From Cordia subcordata (taxonomy: Eukaryota; Streptophyta; Magnoliopsida; Boraginales; Cordiaceae), in assembly GCA_028554755.1 (NCBI GenBank), contig JAPTOF010000012.1:3242501-3306500 (forward strand): a stretch of 64,000 nucleotides of DNA. The letters are read 5' to 3'. Position numbers and translations under genes: made by a program. The notes under the pieces are model-generated. The model was not told where the DNA came from, did not search any database, and saw nothing but the letters and a program-made list of their open reading frames with translations. Position 1 is the stretch's first letter; the number at the start of each line of letters is the position of its first letter. This document shows positions 10,671 through 22,011 of this stretch, in pieces.

Positions 10671-11713
10671 TCAATTACTCGATATTTTCAGTGGCATCTT
10701 CAAAGAAGTCGAGAAGCGATCAAGGTGCGTGTAGTTCATTTGAGTATTCTGTTCAACAAGATTTGTCTCCACACCTTTTCCTTTTTCTTTCAACGAAGCT
10801 TGGTAAAGATCTACGAGATGTTTAGCAGTACGACAGGTTTGATGCCAATGCCCTTTTATGCCACATCTATAGCAAGTACTTTCAGTACGTTGGAAAGATT
10901 TATGTCGTGGATAATTTCCTTTGTCGTGGCTTTCTTGTCTTTTGAAATTTGGTCTATTTGACTTGTGAAAATTATAATCATTACCATGTCTATAACCACG
11001 GCCACGACCACGATCACGACCACGACCACGACTACGACCACGACCACGACCACGACCATATTCATGACCATAATTATTTGATGATGTAGCATTCATCTCA
11101 GGAGATGCAATTTCACTCATTTTAGGGAATGGTTCTGAGCCAGTTGGTCGTGTTTGACGGTTTTTCATCAAGAGCTCATTATTTTGCTCAGCAACAAGAA
11201 GACATGAGATTAGCTCAGAATATTTTTTGAAACCACGCTTTCCATATTGTTGTTGTAAGAGCATATTAGATGCGTGGAAAGTAGAGAATGTTTTCTCTAA
11301 CATGTCTTCATCAGTGATCTTTTCTCCGCATAATTTCAATTGTGAAGTAATTCTAAATACAGCGGAGTTATATTCGCCTCTGATTTTGAAATCCTGCACT
11401 CGCAGTGAATCCACTCGTAGCGAGCTTTAGGAAGGATCACTGTTTTATGATGATCAAATCTTTCCTTCAGATTTTGCCAAAGGATTTGTGGATCCTTTAC
11501 TGTAAGATATTCAGCTTTAAGCCCTTCATGGAGATGATGTCGAAAGAATATCAATGCTTTAGCGCGATTCTATAAAAATGCGCTATTTCCTTCTTTAATT
11601 GTTTCTCCAAGATCCTTGGCATTGAGATGTATTTCCGCATCTAGGATCCATGATAAATAATTATTTCCAGAAATATCAAGGGCCACAAATTCAAGTTTCG
11701 TGAGATTTGACAT
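10671..11713 (-). pseudogene. Copia gag with zinc knuckle
   Basis: It starts at ATG 11713-11711 (MSNLTKLEFVALDI), followed by NNYLSWILDAEIHL, FFRHHLHEGLKAEYL and WQNLKERFDHHK. After a frameshift near 11415-11430 come QDFKIRGEYNSAVFRI, SQLKLCGEKITDEDMLEKTF, an RGRGRGRSRGRGR tract (about 10985-11060) and a CCHC zinc knuckle CYRCGIKGHWHQTC near 10825-10870. A TAG stop at about 11570 also breaks it. The product was the capsid/nucleocapsid of the element. Confidence 0.85.
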
Positions 11714-12290
11714 TATAAATCTAGCATATTTCAAAAATAAATTAGTAAGTGAAATAATACTATATTTACTTGATGTAACTTGTAAATCAATAAATATAAA
11801 CATGTAGGAATAAATTACAAATATGGCATATGAAACTTATAAGCATGAAATAATATAATATAAGATGTCAATAACAAGTTGTGTAATTATTATAGTTAAT
11901 CGTTATATAACTATATTAGGTTTATGTCCTTAGAAGTCATCATTATTTTTAATTAAGTCATCATAATCACATATCCAAAAGTCAAGGTAATCATGTCCTC
12001 AAAGTCATGGTAATTAGGTCTTCCGGAAAATTACGGTATTTGTTATTATTTTATTTTATCATTATTATTTTAAGGATGAAATATTGCAATAATCTATTCT
12101 AAAAGAAATAATATAACATAAATTTTATTTCTAGAATAGATGCAATGTAAAATAAATAGGATAAGAAAAAAAACTTTATGCTATAAATATGATGTAATGC
12201 CAAAAAAATAAACTAAGAATCGTTACCGAAATTTTTGTAGGATCATGCACCTTTTAATAATTTGCAGAACTCTTCGTTGGCAGAGACTCG

Positions 12291-12301
12291 TGCTGATAAC
12301 G
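12291..12301 (-). other. Primer-binding region of the Copia element
   Basis: Immediately inside the 5' LTR, the minus strand reads CGTTATCAGCA. This resembles the ATCAG-containing initiator-Met-type primer sites of plant Copia elements. Confidence 0.45.
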
Positions 12302-12704
12302 TGTTATAAAATAACTTGACTATAATATGGTATACAATAATTTGAATATACTCTCTTTCTAATACAATATAGTATCACTCTTGAATATAATCTCTTTCTA
12401 ATAAAATATCACTCTTGCTTCTTTCTAATTCTCTCTATTACTATTCCTTCTCTACTTCTTCTCTTTTTCTTACCTCTCTCAATTGCTCCCAAGACTTGGT
12501 ATTTATAGGCAAAGATGGGAGACAAACAATTAATGCAAAGCTTAATCTTCTTCATCACATTAAATACCATGTATGAATTTTCTTTCCTAACTTGCATGTA
12601 GCTTCATATTATTTTCAAATATTGCATGCTATGTCAAGATTTACCACTTGACTTTTGTTCCAAAGAAATTTCTCTTCCTTTTGATGATTGTCCATTTCAC
12701 AACA
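12302..12704 (-). repeat. 5' LTR of the Copia element
   Basis: Right copy of the 403-bp LTR, same length as the left one. Most of the differences are C/T or A/G changes. The following five bases ATAAC match the left target site ATAAT at four of five positions. Confidence 0.88.
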
Positions 12705-15090
12705 ATAACTTTGTAGACAACTAAAACCTCATTTTCAATTGTGTAATTATCGGCGCAATCGACAAACAATTGTCCATTAGTTGTCATCATAACTTTTATG
12801 CGACACAAAAACTGTTAACTTCATAGACAACACAAGAGAAAATTATAGCACGGAAGGTTACTCCTTCAAATTGGCAAGTAGGAATGATTTGGGCGGACTC
12901 CAGTGACTAAAATCGTGTCTGATCCCCAACCACTACTTAATTTCCAAAAAAAAGAAAGAAAGAAAAAAAGAAAGATAAAAGAAACTAAGGTTTGCTACAT
13001 GGCTCACCAACTTCTTATATATATATATATATATATTTTTTTTTTTCCTTAAAAGGAAACTATACTTACCATCATATATAAAAGCATTAAAAAATGAAGA
13101 AAGAACACGGCTTCTATGTGATGTCTCAATTTAACTTATAACCTTTAAATTTTTTCTTAGTTTATTAGCGATATTTTTATTTTTCAAGTTAACTACTAAG
13201 ATAAGAATTAAAACTCGAAGAAACAACCACATGGTACCTCTCTTAGGCTCTGGATAATGCTCGAGATGTTATACTATTATTGTTACGAGGTGCCACATAG
13301 TACCCGATTCAATTATATATTAATTAATTAATATATGTATAGTTTTAGATGTATATTTGTCAGTAAAGTCAGGAATTAAAAATGTCAGAAAATTTTCCTC
13401 AGACCCCACAAGAAGAATCAACGAAATTAAACAAATCAAATCAATAATAAAAAAATATTAATAGCACCAAATCCAATGAAATCAAATCATCCCATTATTC
13501 ATGAATCAGAGACGGATACCATTATCTTCCCAATTAATTAGGAAAGTTATATATTATCAAATCAATTAAAAAAATAAAAAAGTAGCTACTGCAGAATTTG
13601 ATCGGGTTAGGTGAAGCTTATTGTCGTGGGGGAAGAAAAATAGGTGTCTTAATCCATGAGATAATAGAAGATTTTCCCAATTTTTTTTATTATATATGAA
13701 CAGTTATGTGACCGTTGAAAATATCAATTACTAACAAGATCTGTTTAGGCAACAGAGTCTATGAATCTTTCTCCAGAAACAAGATTGTTTTGTTTTCATT
13801 TTGTTTCTTCTTTATATATAAACAAAAAAAATATTTGGAACCTTGAACAATTAACAGTAATATATAATTCTTCTTGGCACCAAGGATCCAAAAGCCCCAC
13901 CCACATGATCTTCTCTCGATTTATCATAAGTTCAAGAAATATAATTAATCTTTCCCTATCAAAAGAAAAGATTACCCTTTTTTTTCTTACTCGACAAGTG
14001 GAGCAATTGATCTCACAAATAACGTCACAAAGCTTGTTTTCCATGGTCAGTAGTTTATAATTATGGGGTGAGCAAAAGCTATCTTTTACTTACTGTTATG
14101 ACTGCTTCATGTCTCTTGAGATTTAATACAAGTTTTTCATGTTAAACGTGCTCCCTCAAGCCAATATATAATAAGGCTAATAATATGCCTTTAATAATCT
14201 TCATTAATGCTAGCCAGGGTTCACGTGTTATCAATCTTGGCTTGAAGTGTTAACACTCATTAAATTTTGGGTCTTTCTAAATAAAATTTTTTTTGGGTTT
14301 TTTGATGAAGAAGTAAAAACTAGTGTTGTTTCAATATTAAATCTAATTAAGTGACCATAAGATTGTTTAAATGTAACTTTTGATTTTAACTGAAATGATG
14401 TGTCACTGATAATCTTTTCATTTTAAACTTCATATAAGGCACTGGCTGAGCTACATGGTGCTTAGACACACCTTGACTTAAAAAAAAAATGAAGTTTCTA
14501 TTGTACTATTTTGTAAAGCAATTTATATGAGGTGCATCCTTTCGCAACAAAAGTGCACTTTCTCATGATTGTGATAAAGATAGTATTTATCACTTTTATT
14601 TTATTGTCAAACAAAAAAATAAACTTAGAATAAAAAAGTAAATAAGTAAAAAACTAGAAATAGAAGTAGACATAGAAAAGAAGAGATAAAGAAAGGAAAA
14701 TAGAAGAAAAAGAAAAAAAAACGTTGTTTGGACACTTGTATTATATAATATTTTTAAGTTGAATACTCAACCTTTTCAAAATTCACATTTAAGCTAAGAC
14801 AATTATAAAATATGATTCTATCTATAATAATGAAAATATAGTTCTATTTTAAGATGTCATTATTTTATTAAATATTATATATTTTTATAATTAATTTTTA
14901 ATTAAAAATTATATATGAATGCAGACTTCCTGAGCAACAAGTCCTGGCTCCGCCAATAATATACGGTGATTCTATCTTCATTTCTCCTTTTGGAGTATGA
15001 CTCGTTTGGCAACAGATTATTCTTATAAATCTCATTCGGGAAAATTGTAGTGAATATAAATTTTAGTTGTTTTTAGAGAAGTAGTTCTTA
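12705..15090. other. OMT-unit flank, no gene
   Basis: AT-rich non-coding DNA. From about 13560 it carries the recurring unit sequence: the AATCCATGAGATAATAGAAG motif also seen near 30575 and 62800, then at about 13740-14230 the flank block (CAACAGAGT...ATGAATCT...AACAAGATT, then AAGGATCCAAAAGCCCC) that recurs around OMT3, OMT4 and OMT5. A (TA)n run lies at 13018-13040. Confidence 0.5.
13740..14230. repeat. Flank block, copy 1
   Basis: First of several related copies: about 27975-28450, 30790-31560, 48100-48560, 50990-51740, and the start of one at 62990-63070. Shared order: CAACAGAGT, AAACAAGATTGTTTTGTTTT, AAGGATCCAAAAGCCCC, AAGAAAT...TTTCCCTAT, and CTTGAG or GTTGAGACTTGATGCA. Other copies contain a CTATATAAA box on the plus strand, so the block may derive from an old promoter. 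Confidence 0.6.
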
Positions 15091-15338
15091 GGGCCTGTTC
15101 GGCAAATTTAGCTGTTAGAGTAGCTGATAACTGTTGTATTTTAGTTGTTAACGGATAGCTATTTAACTAGATGATTAAACAAAATGTGTTTGATAAAATT
15201 AACTGTCAGATTAGCTGATAAATGTTAAATGACATAAAAGGACATTGTTATTATGTTATTATTATTATTGTTATTATGATAATTATAATTACTATTACTA
15301 TTACTATTATAGGAATAAGATAATATATTTTATAATTA

Positions 15339-15694
15339 GATATTTATTTTTATAATCATATTTTAATATTAAAGTATAACTAATTTTTTGATAAAATATT
15401 TTTATTAATATTAAAAAAATTAATTTTAAAAGACTCAAAATTATTTTGTAAAAAAAAGGTACAAATAAAACTTATACTTTTAGTAATGTTGATTATTATA
15501 TAGAAATTGAAATTCATTTTTATATTATTTCTTATTTATGTTTATGAAAGAAAAGGTAAAAATATAGAGAGAGATTGGAGAAAGAATAAAAAATTAAAAA
15601 GTGCAAAAAGGGTAGAATTGCCAAAAAAAGATGAAAAGCTAAAATTTTTAGCTTTTGAGAAACGCTAGTTGAAATGCTAAAAGCTCCCTAAAAA
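15339..15694. repeat. 356-bp tandem repeat, first copy
   Basis: It begins GATATTTATTTTTATAATCA and is followed directly by a near-identical second copy at 15695. Only a few differences are visible, for example CTCCCTAAAA against CTACCTAAAA at the end. Confidence 0.9.
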
Positions 15695-16050
15695 GATATT
15701 TATTTTTATAATCATATTTTAATATTAAAGTATAACTAATTTTTTGATAAAATATTTTTATTAATATTACAAAAATTAATTTTAAAAGACTCAAAATTAT
15801 TTTGTAAAAAAAAGGTACAAATAAAACTTATACTTTTAGTAATGTTGATTATTATATAGAAATTGAAATTCATTTTTATATTATTTCTTATTTATGTTTA
15901 TGAAAGAAAAGGTAAAAATATAGAGAGAGATTGGAGAAAGAATAAAAAATTAAAAAGTGCAAAAAGGGTAGAATTGCCAAAAAAAGATGAAAAGCTAAAA
16001 TTTTTAGCTTTTGAGAAACGCTAGTTGAAATGCTAAAAGCTACCTAAAAA
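15695..16050. repeat. 356-bp tandem repeat, second copy
   Basis: Direct duplicate of 15339-15694. The high identity suggests a recent duplication inside the MITE. Confidence 0.9.
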
Positions 16051-16155
16051 GATGCTTGAAACGCTAGTTTACCGAACAGTAATAATTTAGTAAAATTGTT
16101 TTTTGACTAGTCAAAATGCTAAACGCTACTTAAAAAGCTGTTGTCGAAGACACAC

Positions 16156-17912
16156 TTAGAGTTTGATTGATCATGAGATAAAGGAACTCCATTAGACAAA
16201 GCCTTAGGTTGGAGGACGTTTTCCTCTTTTTTTTTTTTTTTTGAACTATTTAATTTAATTTTTTTTTATTTTTGATTTTTTCCTTTTCTTTTTGTTTTAC
16301 TTCTTCGAAAGAGTAACTCGTTGCAAAAAGTTATGCCATTATTGCATTTAAAGAAAAGCTTGGATTTGATTTGAGATGTCAAATATGTGGAAATAAAAGA
16401 TAGATTTGAATGCAGATATATATATTATTTCAGTTTCATGCATAACACGAATTTTGCACGTAGAATAGGTTGTCTAATATCTTTTCTCCATTCTTTGATT
16501 CTAAAACATTTTTATAGCATTTTATCTGATTGCAGACCTTTTCATTGGATAACTTTATAAATATATTTCTTCAATTATTTTTTGTATTTGATTTTTCCCT
16601 TAAAAAGATAAAAGGATTAAACATGGCTTTTCCTACCAAAGTTTATCATCATGTGGCAATATGGGACAAAAATGTAAATCTGGAAAGAACTTGAAATTTA
16701 GGCTACAACTGAGTGGGGAACAACAACATTCTATCTTTTAATTATTTTTATCAGTACTAGAAAGTGTAAAAGGTAAAGCTGAACCAATGACAAATTCTTT
16801 CATCTCCTGACGATATAGGGTGCGAGTAGTGAAAAACTTCACCCATATATTTGTTGATAGTATGTCATTTCTAGTTCCTTAAAAATCTTCAATTTCATAC
16901 TCTTTTACATTTGGCCGTGTATTTGTGCTCTTCATATTGGTGGTGAAATTTTTTAGGGTTGTGGAAATCGGGAGGGTGATTATATTGTGTTCCTACTTCT
17001 ATTTGTTTATACACACACAAAAATGTATCAGTAATTCTAGCTACTAAAAGTTCTTGAGTATATATTGTGTTTGTTAATTTGTTTGTCTACGATTGCGAGA
17101 ACAAGAAGGTGTGCGATTATGTTGTTAAAAAAGTTGCCGTTTTAAAAAAAATGTGAATTGAAAAAATCAACTGATACAAATATTCAAATAGCAGGCAAAT
17201 GAAATTAGAGAAGCTAAATAAATTAATTACGTAACGCATATTAAGATTCAAATTTGTCAATCACACAAAAGAATAATAAAAATGCATGAAAGATAGCACC
17301 AGGGCATTTGCTAGAAATAATTGGTATATTTGAATGCCGATATTTGTATTAACTTCAAATTTGATATAATTCAACTAATACTTCTGTTTCCAACAATAGC
17401 TTGTAAAAATTTGAGGTAATAAGATGATATGGATCAATTCTGACCCGACGTGCACATTCTGGGTCCTGGGTTACACCCAACCCGAAAAAAGCACCAACTT
17501 AGTTGTGTCGTGTGGGTCTCCACCAATACGGTTCTGATTCTATTGGGGTCAGGTTCGAGTGCTTTGGGACAGCTAACCAGGAGTTTATTTCTATTGTGAT
17601 TCAAGCATGGCAGAATATCCTATCCAGACTCTGCCTATCTAGGATCTATTAATGCCCATCTGAGCATAGAACAACAAACAGTATTGTCACTGGTCAAAGA
17701 AGGAGATAGAAAAATGAGTACTGGTTTATTATGCACAGTGAAGGAGATTGATGAATACTATTTGGTTTATTATGTGGGATGCAGAATGTAGCAACTTTTA
17801 TGTTCAATGAGGAGAAGCAAGTCTTATATATATGGTGAAAGAAAATCGTTACATTGAAAAACTTGGTGAATATTACATGAACAATCATAAAACTTACAAC
17901 ATAAACTAATAC

Positions 17913-17953
<41 letters not shown>

Positions 17954-18047
17954 TGTGTGTGTGTGTGTGTATAGAACTAGAGAAAAAGAATACATAATTT
18001 AAATTCAGAACCTAGTAGTTGTCATATTCTTAGACGAGGTCTACTAG
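16156..18047. other. 3' flank of OMT copy 2, no gene
   Basis: Non-coding. A less AT-rich patch at 17430-17640 is not identified. From about 17780 the sequence matches the 3' flanks of copies 3 and 4 (GAATGTAGCAACTTTTATG, GAAAAACTTGGTGAATA, ACAATCATA). Confidence 0.45.
17914..17972. repeat. (AT)n / (GT)n microsatellite
   Basis: A run of TA dinucleotides followed by GT dinucleotides in the 3' flank of OMT copy 2. Confidence 0.9.
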
Positions 18048-19497
18048 TTATGGATAAACCTCAATTACAGACCTCAATCCAAGTACAGAAGTTATCTTGT
18101 AATCACTAAAACCGGCATCAAAGAAAAGCTTGGCCCATTCTTTTTCATTTCTTTCTCTTCCTGTGACAAGGACCATCATGAGCATGTCAAAGAACAGTTG
18201 TGTTTCGGTTGATTCATGGTCTCCTTTCTGATTGTCAAGTACCATATCAACGATTATCACTTTCTTGTCCTTGCCGGCTGGAATTGCTTCTTTACATTTC
18301 TTCAGTATTTTTACACAGTCTTCATCACTCCAATCATGCAAAATCCACTGCTTGTCATTTCGAATAGTTGATGATTAGTTGCTCCAATTATCTGTTATGC
18401 TAATATTTTTCACAACAATTGAATGAATAAAGACTAAAATACATTTTACCTTTTGTTTTTCATGAAAGTCGTATAAAATTTCTTGTGTAATTTAAAAAAT
18501 GTTGAACGTGTAAAATGAGAGAAAGAAATATGCATTGACTTTGAAAATTAAACGGGAAATATGTAGCAATTTTAAGACTTCAAAAAAGTCAATTTGCAAC
18601 ATTTTCAAATCACAAACTATCAGTGAATTTTGAAATTATAGAAAATTTGACTTGACGGCTTTTGCAATATACAGCAGGATAAAATCCATTTTACTCAAGA
18701 ATATGATAAGAGTGGGAAATTCTTACCTTGAGTAGGACTGCATCTGCAGGAGGAATGTGGTCAAACACATCTCCCCCAACAAATCTAAGGTTTTTAGTTC
18801 CTTGCAAGCCATCAACCACATGAGGAAGATCAAGCATGACGCATTGCAAATGTTGATATGCCTCAGCAATGGCCTTAGCCACAGTTCCCGTGCCACCTCC
18901 GACATCGACCATTGTTTTTATCCCTTCAAACACTTGCGGATAATCTCTAATTACCACACTGCTCACCAACCTTGCATCGCTAGCCATGGCTTCGTTAATG
19001 GAATGGTTCAGCTCTGCATTCTGGCCAGCATACTCCCAGAACGTCCTTCCATGAGCCATCTCAAATGGCGTAGGGCGATCATTTTGGAACCATTCACTCA
19101 ACAGATGCCACGGTTCTGTCAAAATTGGATGAAGCATGGCTAGTAAAAGTGGCGTCGCGCTCAGGGAATCGTCTTTAAGAAGGAGACGAGAGGCAGGCGT
19201 TAGCGAAAACCCCTCTTCTTTACCATTTTCAGATACTTTGATCTTAATGAAGAAGCCTGAATGCACCAAAATGCGCATCAGGCGAGGGACACAACTGGCC
19301 CTTGCCTTGTTGATTGGGAGAGCTTCAAGCAGCTCAGAGATGGTCATGGGTCTGCCATGCTTGTGGATAATATCTGGTATGCCTAATTGAACAGCACATT
19401 TCAATGAGAAGGAATTTATGAAATTGAATAGTTGGTTCCATACCTGAGCTTGAGCTTGAAGTAGCTCTGCAGCTTGATCTCCATTAGGAATAACCAT
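18048..19497 (-). CDS. O-methyltransferase copy 2 (two exons, complete)
   Basis: Exon 1 is 19497-18727 (257 codons) and exon 2 is 18347-18048. The 379-bp intron has donor CAAG|GTAAGA and acceptor GCAG|TGG, phase 0. The 356-residue product is a class II plant O-methyltransferase: N-terminal dimerisation/winged-helix region (~15-110), SAM motif VDVGGGTG (~197-204), GGDVF (~241-245), WILHDW with catalytic His261, and DM at ~291 with RER near 322 as the likely supporting acid residues. It is closest by eye to resveratrol/isoflavone OMT types; the substrate is unknown. Features of this copy: NHSINEAM where others read NHFFNEAM, and one residue shorter after KEAIP. No disabling mutation is seen. 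Confidence 0.92.
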
Positions 19498-19556
19498 TTC
19501 TAGGTTGATTGATTGAGCTGCTTGTGTTACTGCATGTTGTTCCTATAACTTTGCTC

Positions 19557-19564
19557 TATTTATA
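19557..19564 (-). promoter_or_regulatory. TATA box of OMT copy 2
   Basis: TATAAATA on the minus strand, 60 bp upstream of the ATG, followed by GAGCAAAGTTATAGGAACAA, which is shared with copies 4 and 5 and the inverted relic. Confidence 0.7.
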
Positions 19565-19587
19565 ACTAAAAAAGTAGGGTGTAATGG

Positions 19588-19593
19588 CACGTG
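19588..19593. promoter_or_regulatory. G-box upstream of OMT copy 2
   Basis: Perfect CACGTG palindrome about 91 bp upstream of the ATG, in a context (TTTCACGTGCCATTAC) conserved in copy 4. Such boxes bind bZIP or bHLH regulators; use here is inferred. Confidence 0.5.
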
Positions 19594-19656
19594 AAATTCA
19601 TGCATTCATGATTCACCTGTGAGAGCCTGTGGGTTACATATGATTTTGGTCATTTA

Positions 19657-19878
19657 GGGTTCGTTTTGATTGATTTTTTCAAAAATATTTTTTTAAAAAT
19701 TTTTTAAAATGTATTTTGTTTCAGAAGTTAAAATTTTTGGTTTCTGAAAAATGCTACAAATGAGGTTTTTTTTAATGTTTTAGCTTTTTTTTAAAAATTT
19801 AATTCAAATATTTATTGCATTATTTTTTAAGAAAAAATATTTTCTTTATTAAAAAAAAAAACTAATCCAAACAGACCC
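19657..19878. mobile_element. Harbinger-type MITE
   Basis: Starts GGGTTCGTTTTGATTGA and ends TAATCCAAACAGACCC, with a TTA target duplication (19654-19656, 19879-19881). Copy 4 near 50530-50545 shows the empty site (GGTCAATTATTCC). Interior is A/T runs without an ORF. Confidence 0.75.
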
Positions 19879-19967
19879 TTATTCTTTTTTCCATATAATT
19901 AATGTATCCCAATGTTCGCAGCTTCTTATCATTTAAAAAGTTGACACAGCTAACCATGATTAGTCAT

Positions 19968-21081
19968 AGTGGAAAAAGAATAGAAGAGAAAAAATATGGG
20001 GGAAAATATGAAAAGGTTGAAGATAGTTGTGACTTTAAAAGAGAAATACTCATAAATATGACACTGTAAATTCTTGATCTATAGTGAATACAATAGAAGG
20101 ACCTATTTATAGGCCTCATAACTTCGGGAACAAGTCTAAAACTATATTAATAAGGTATCTAGAATACTAAGGAAACTAGAACAATAAGGAAATCAATTTG
20201 ACTAATTACCTAATATAGACTATTACCTAATTTAACACTCTAAGATAAGGAAATACATTAATAACCAAAATATTCTTTAACACCCTTTCTCAAACTCAAT
20301 GTGGTATTAGATATATGATCTTGAGTTTGAAAGGTCTTCAAAAAAAAAAAACTTGATCTTGATGGAAGGAATGGGTCACCATGGCTCGTCTCACTCGGAA
20401 CTCACAATGGTCACCATGGCTCGTCTAACCTTGAACAGGGATGGAATCAGGATTGATTTGGGGGTTGTGTGCACCACTTTGATGTGATTAATCCCTACAA
20501 TCGTTGGACAAAACTTAGATTGAGATAGTAACTGGAAATCAGATTATACTTGGATTTGGACTGGACTGGATAATAATTAGAAACTGGACTTGGATTTGGA
20601 TTTGACTTGGTTTCGAATTTGTATTTGGACAGTCGTGTGTCCCCTAGGCTGACCTGACCGCTTGGATGGACGTGAAACCCATGGGCTAACACGACCGCTT
20701 GATTTTTTTTTTTAAGGGAAACGGGCCACCAGGAGGGTGGCTTTGATATATGTGGAAAAAAAATAGGAGAAATAAAATATGGGGGAAAATGTGAAAGGTT
20801 GAAGATAGCTGGATCCATCACCAACGGTGGTTCTAAAAAAGAAATACTCATAAAAACTACATTGTAAATTCTTGACTTATAGTGAATACAACAGAATGAC
20901 CTATTTATAGGCCTCAAAATTTGGGGACCAAGTCTAAAAACTATATTAATAAGGTAATTAGAATACTAAAGAATATAGAACAATAAGGAAAGCAATTTGA
21001 CTAATTACCTAATCTAGAATATTGCTTAATTTAATACTGTAAGATAAGAAAATACATTAATAACCAAAATGTTCTTTAGCA
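19968..21081 (-). mobile_element. Short non-coding LTR retrotransposon (TRIM-like or deletion derivative)
   Basis: Two related LTRs (19968-20282 and 20751-21081) share GAAATACTCATAAA, GACCTATTTATAGGCCTCA and CATTAATAACCAAAAT. They surround only about 470 bp. On the minus strand the right LTR is followed by TATCAAAGCC, an initiator-Met-type primer site. The left LTR is preceded by a purine tract (TTTGAGAAAGGG). Flanking 5-mers GTCAT and GTTAT match the empty site in OMT3/OMT4 flanks (GATTAGTTATAATA). No gag or pol is visible; the ORF at 20495-20917 looks incidental. Confidence 0.8.
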
Positions 21082-21108
21082 GTTATAATATGAAGGTGGC
21101 CAGTCTAA

Positions 21109-21329
21109 GGGCCTGTTTGGATTGATTTTTTTTCAGGAAAAAATACTTTTTTTTTCTAAAAAAAGTTACACTAAATTTGCAATAACTATTTGATTTAATT
21201 TCCAAAAAAAAACTAAAATTCTGAAAAAAGCTTTTTTTAGAAACCATAATTTTTAACTTTTAAAAAAAAACTATTTTTCAAAAATTGTAAAAAAAAGCGC
21301 TTTTAAAAAAAGTCAATCCAAATGAGCCC
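21109..21329. mobile_element. Harbinger-type MITE
   Basis: Starts GGGCCTGTTTGGATTGA and ends TCAATCCAAATGAGCCC, a clear terminal inverted repeat, with TAA on each side (21106-21108, 21330-21332). The OMT4 unit near 50640-50660 is uninterrupted at this point (AGCACAAGATGGTAGGCTC). Confidence 0.8.
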
Positions 21330-22011
21330 TAAGATAGTAGGTTCATTGTTAATTTATTAGGCATAACCTAAAAAATCATTATGCTAAATCTACAGTCATC
21401 CTATTATAAGCGGATGTAACGAACTTAAAATGTTGAGGATTTTTTTCTTTTTAGTAACAATATAGATCATCGCTTCACGTTTGTTGAGACTTGATGCATG
21501 TTAAACATGCATGCTTTCTCAAGCCAGTAAATATTAAATATAACTAAGGCCGTGGTTCACGTGTTATCAATCTTGCTTTAAACGTAACTGTTGAGACAGT
21601 ATCAATCATTGTGATAATATTGATCAAACTGTGGTGATCATGAGAGAGTTTAGAGCAGGGATGGACATATCATGGTGGTGCACAGTGGCGGCCTCAATTT
21701 TGAATTTTTTTTAGTAAGATATGCAATATATTATGGCTTAGTGGTCGAGCGCGTGATATCTAAAACTTCGATCCCCTTGCAGCCTTCTGGTTGTTGGATC
21801 TTTTTTCCCCAACAGGAGCAACACCGACTTGATGTTTGACATGCAAAAAGAAGAACAAAAACCAAACAGGCTGACTAGTGACTTTGAATAAAAGAAAAGA
21901 AAACGCAAAAACGTAGCCTTAGGAGAAGCAACATTGTCTTGAGCCACTTGGTTATTTGACATATAAAAATAAGGGAAAAAAAAAAAAGCCAAGCAGGCCA
22001 ACTTTGACATA
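21330..22011. other. OMT-unit upstream flank
   Basis: Shared in order with 31400-32100 upstream of OMT3 (TTGAGACTTGATGCATGTTA, AAGGCC.TGGTTCACG, then a TTATGGCTTAGTGGTCGAGC segment). That last segment, at about 21730-21775 and 31829-31875, has tRNA-like A-box and B-box sequences (TGGCTTAGTGGTCGAGC, TTCGATCCC). It may be an old SINE inserted before the duplication. No gene is seen. Confidence 0.4.

Larger units (their letters stand above)
6354..12704 (-). mobile_element. Copia LTR retrotransposon (Ale/Retrofit-like), complete but defective
   Basis: Two 403-bp LTRs (6354-6756 and 12302-12704) start TGTTATAAAA and end ACAACA on the plus strand. They flank gag, protease, integrase, RT and RNase H remnants in Copia order on the minus strand. 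The flanking 5-mers are ATAAT and ATAAC, an imperfect target duplication. I count about 22 LTR differences by eye (roughly 94-95% identity), so the insertion is moderately old. A purine tract (AAGGGGAAG, minus strand) abuts the 3' LTR. The primer-site region next to the 5' LTR reads CGTTATCAGCA. Multiple stops and frameshifts make it non-autonomous. Confidence 0.9.
15091..16155. mobile_element. MITE (Harbinger-like) with an internal 356-bp duplication
   Basis: It starts GGGCCTGTTCGGCAAA and ends GTCGAAGACACAC, flanked by TTA on both sides (15088-15090 and 16156-16158). The ends are imperfect inverted repeats. The equivalent OMT4 flank near 48760 (TTTTTAGAGTTTGATTGATC) lacks it. No coding capacity. 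Confidence 0.6.

Noticed and set aside
10856..11092. Valine-rich minus-strand ORF
   Set aside because: Out-of-frame reading of the Arg-Gly repeat of the Copia gag.
18757..19390. Plus-strand ORFs lying opposite OMT exon 1 in every copy
   Set aside because: They are antisense shadows of the conserved OMT coding sequence, repeat with each copy, and match no protein family.
20495..20917. 140-codon ORF in the short LTR element
   Set aside because: Spans the internal region and part of an LTR, low-complexity, no gag or pol motif.
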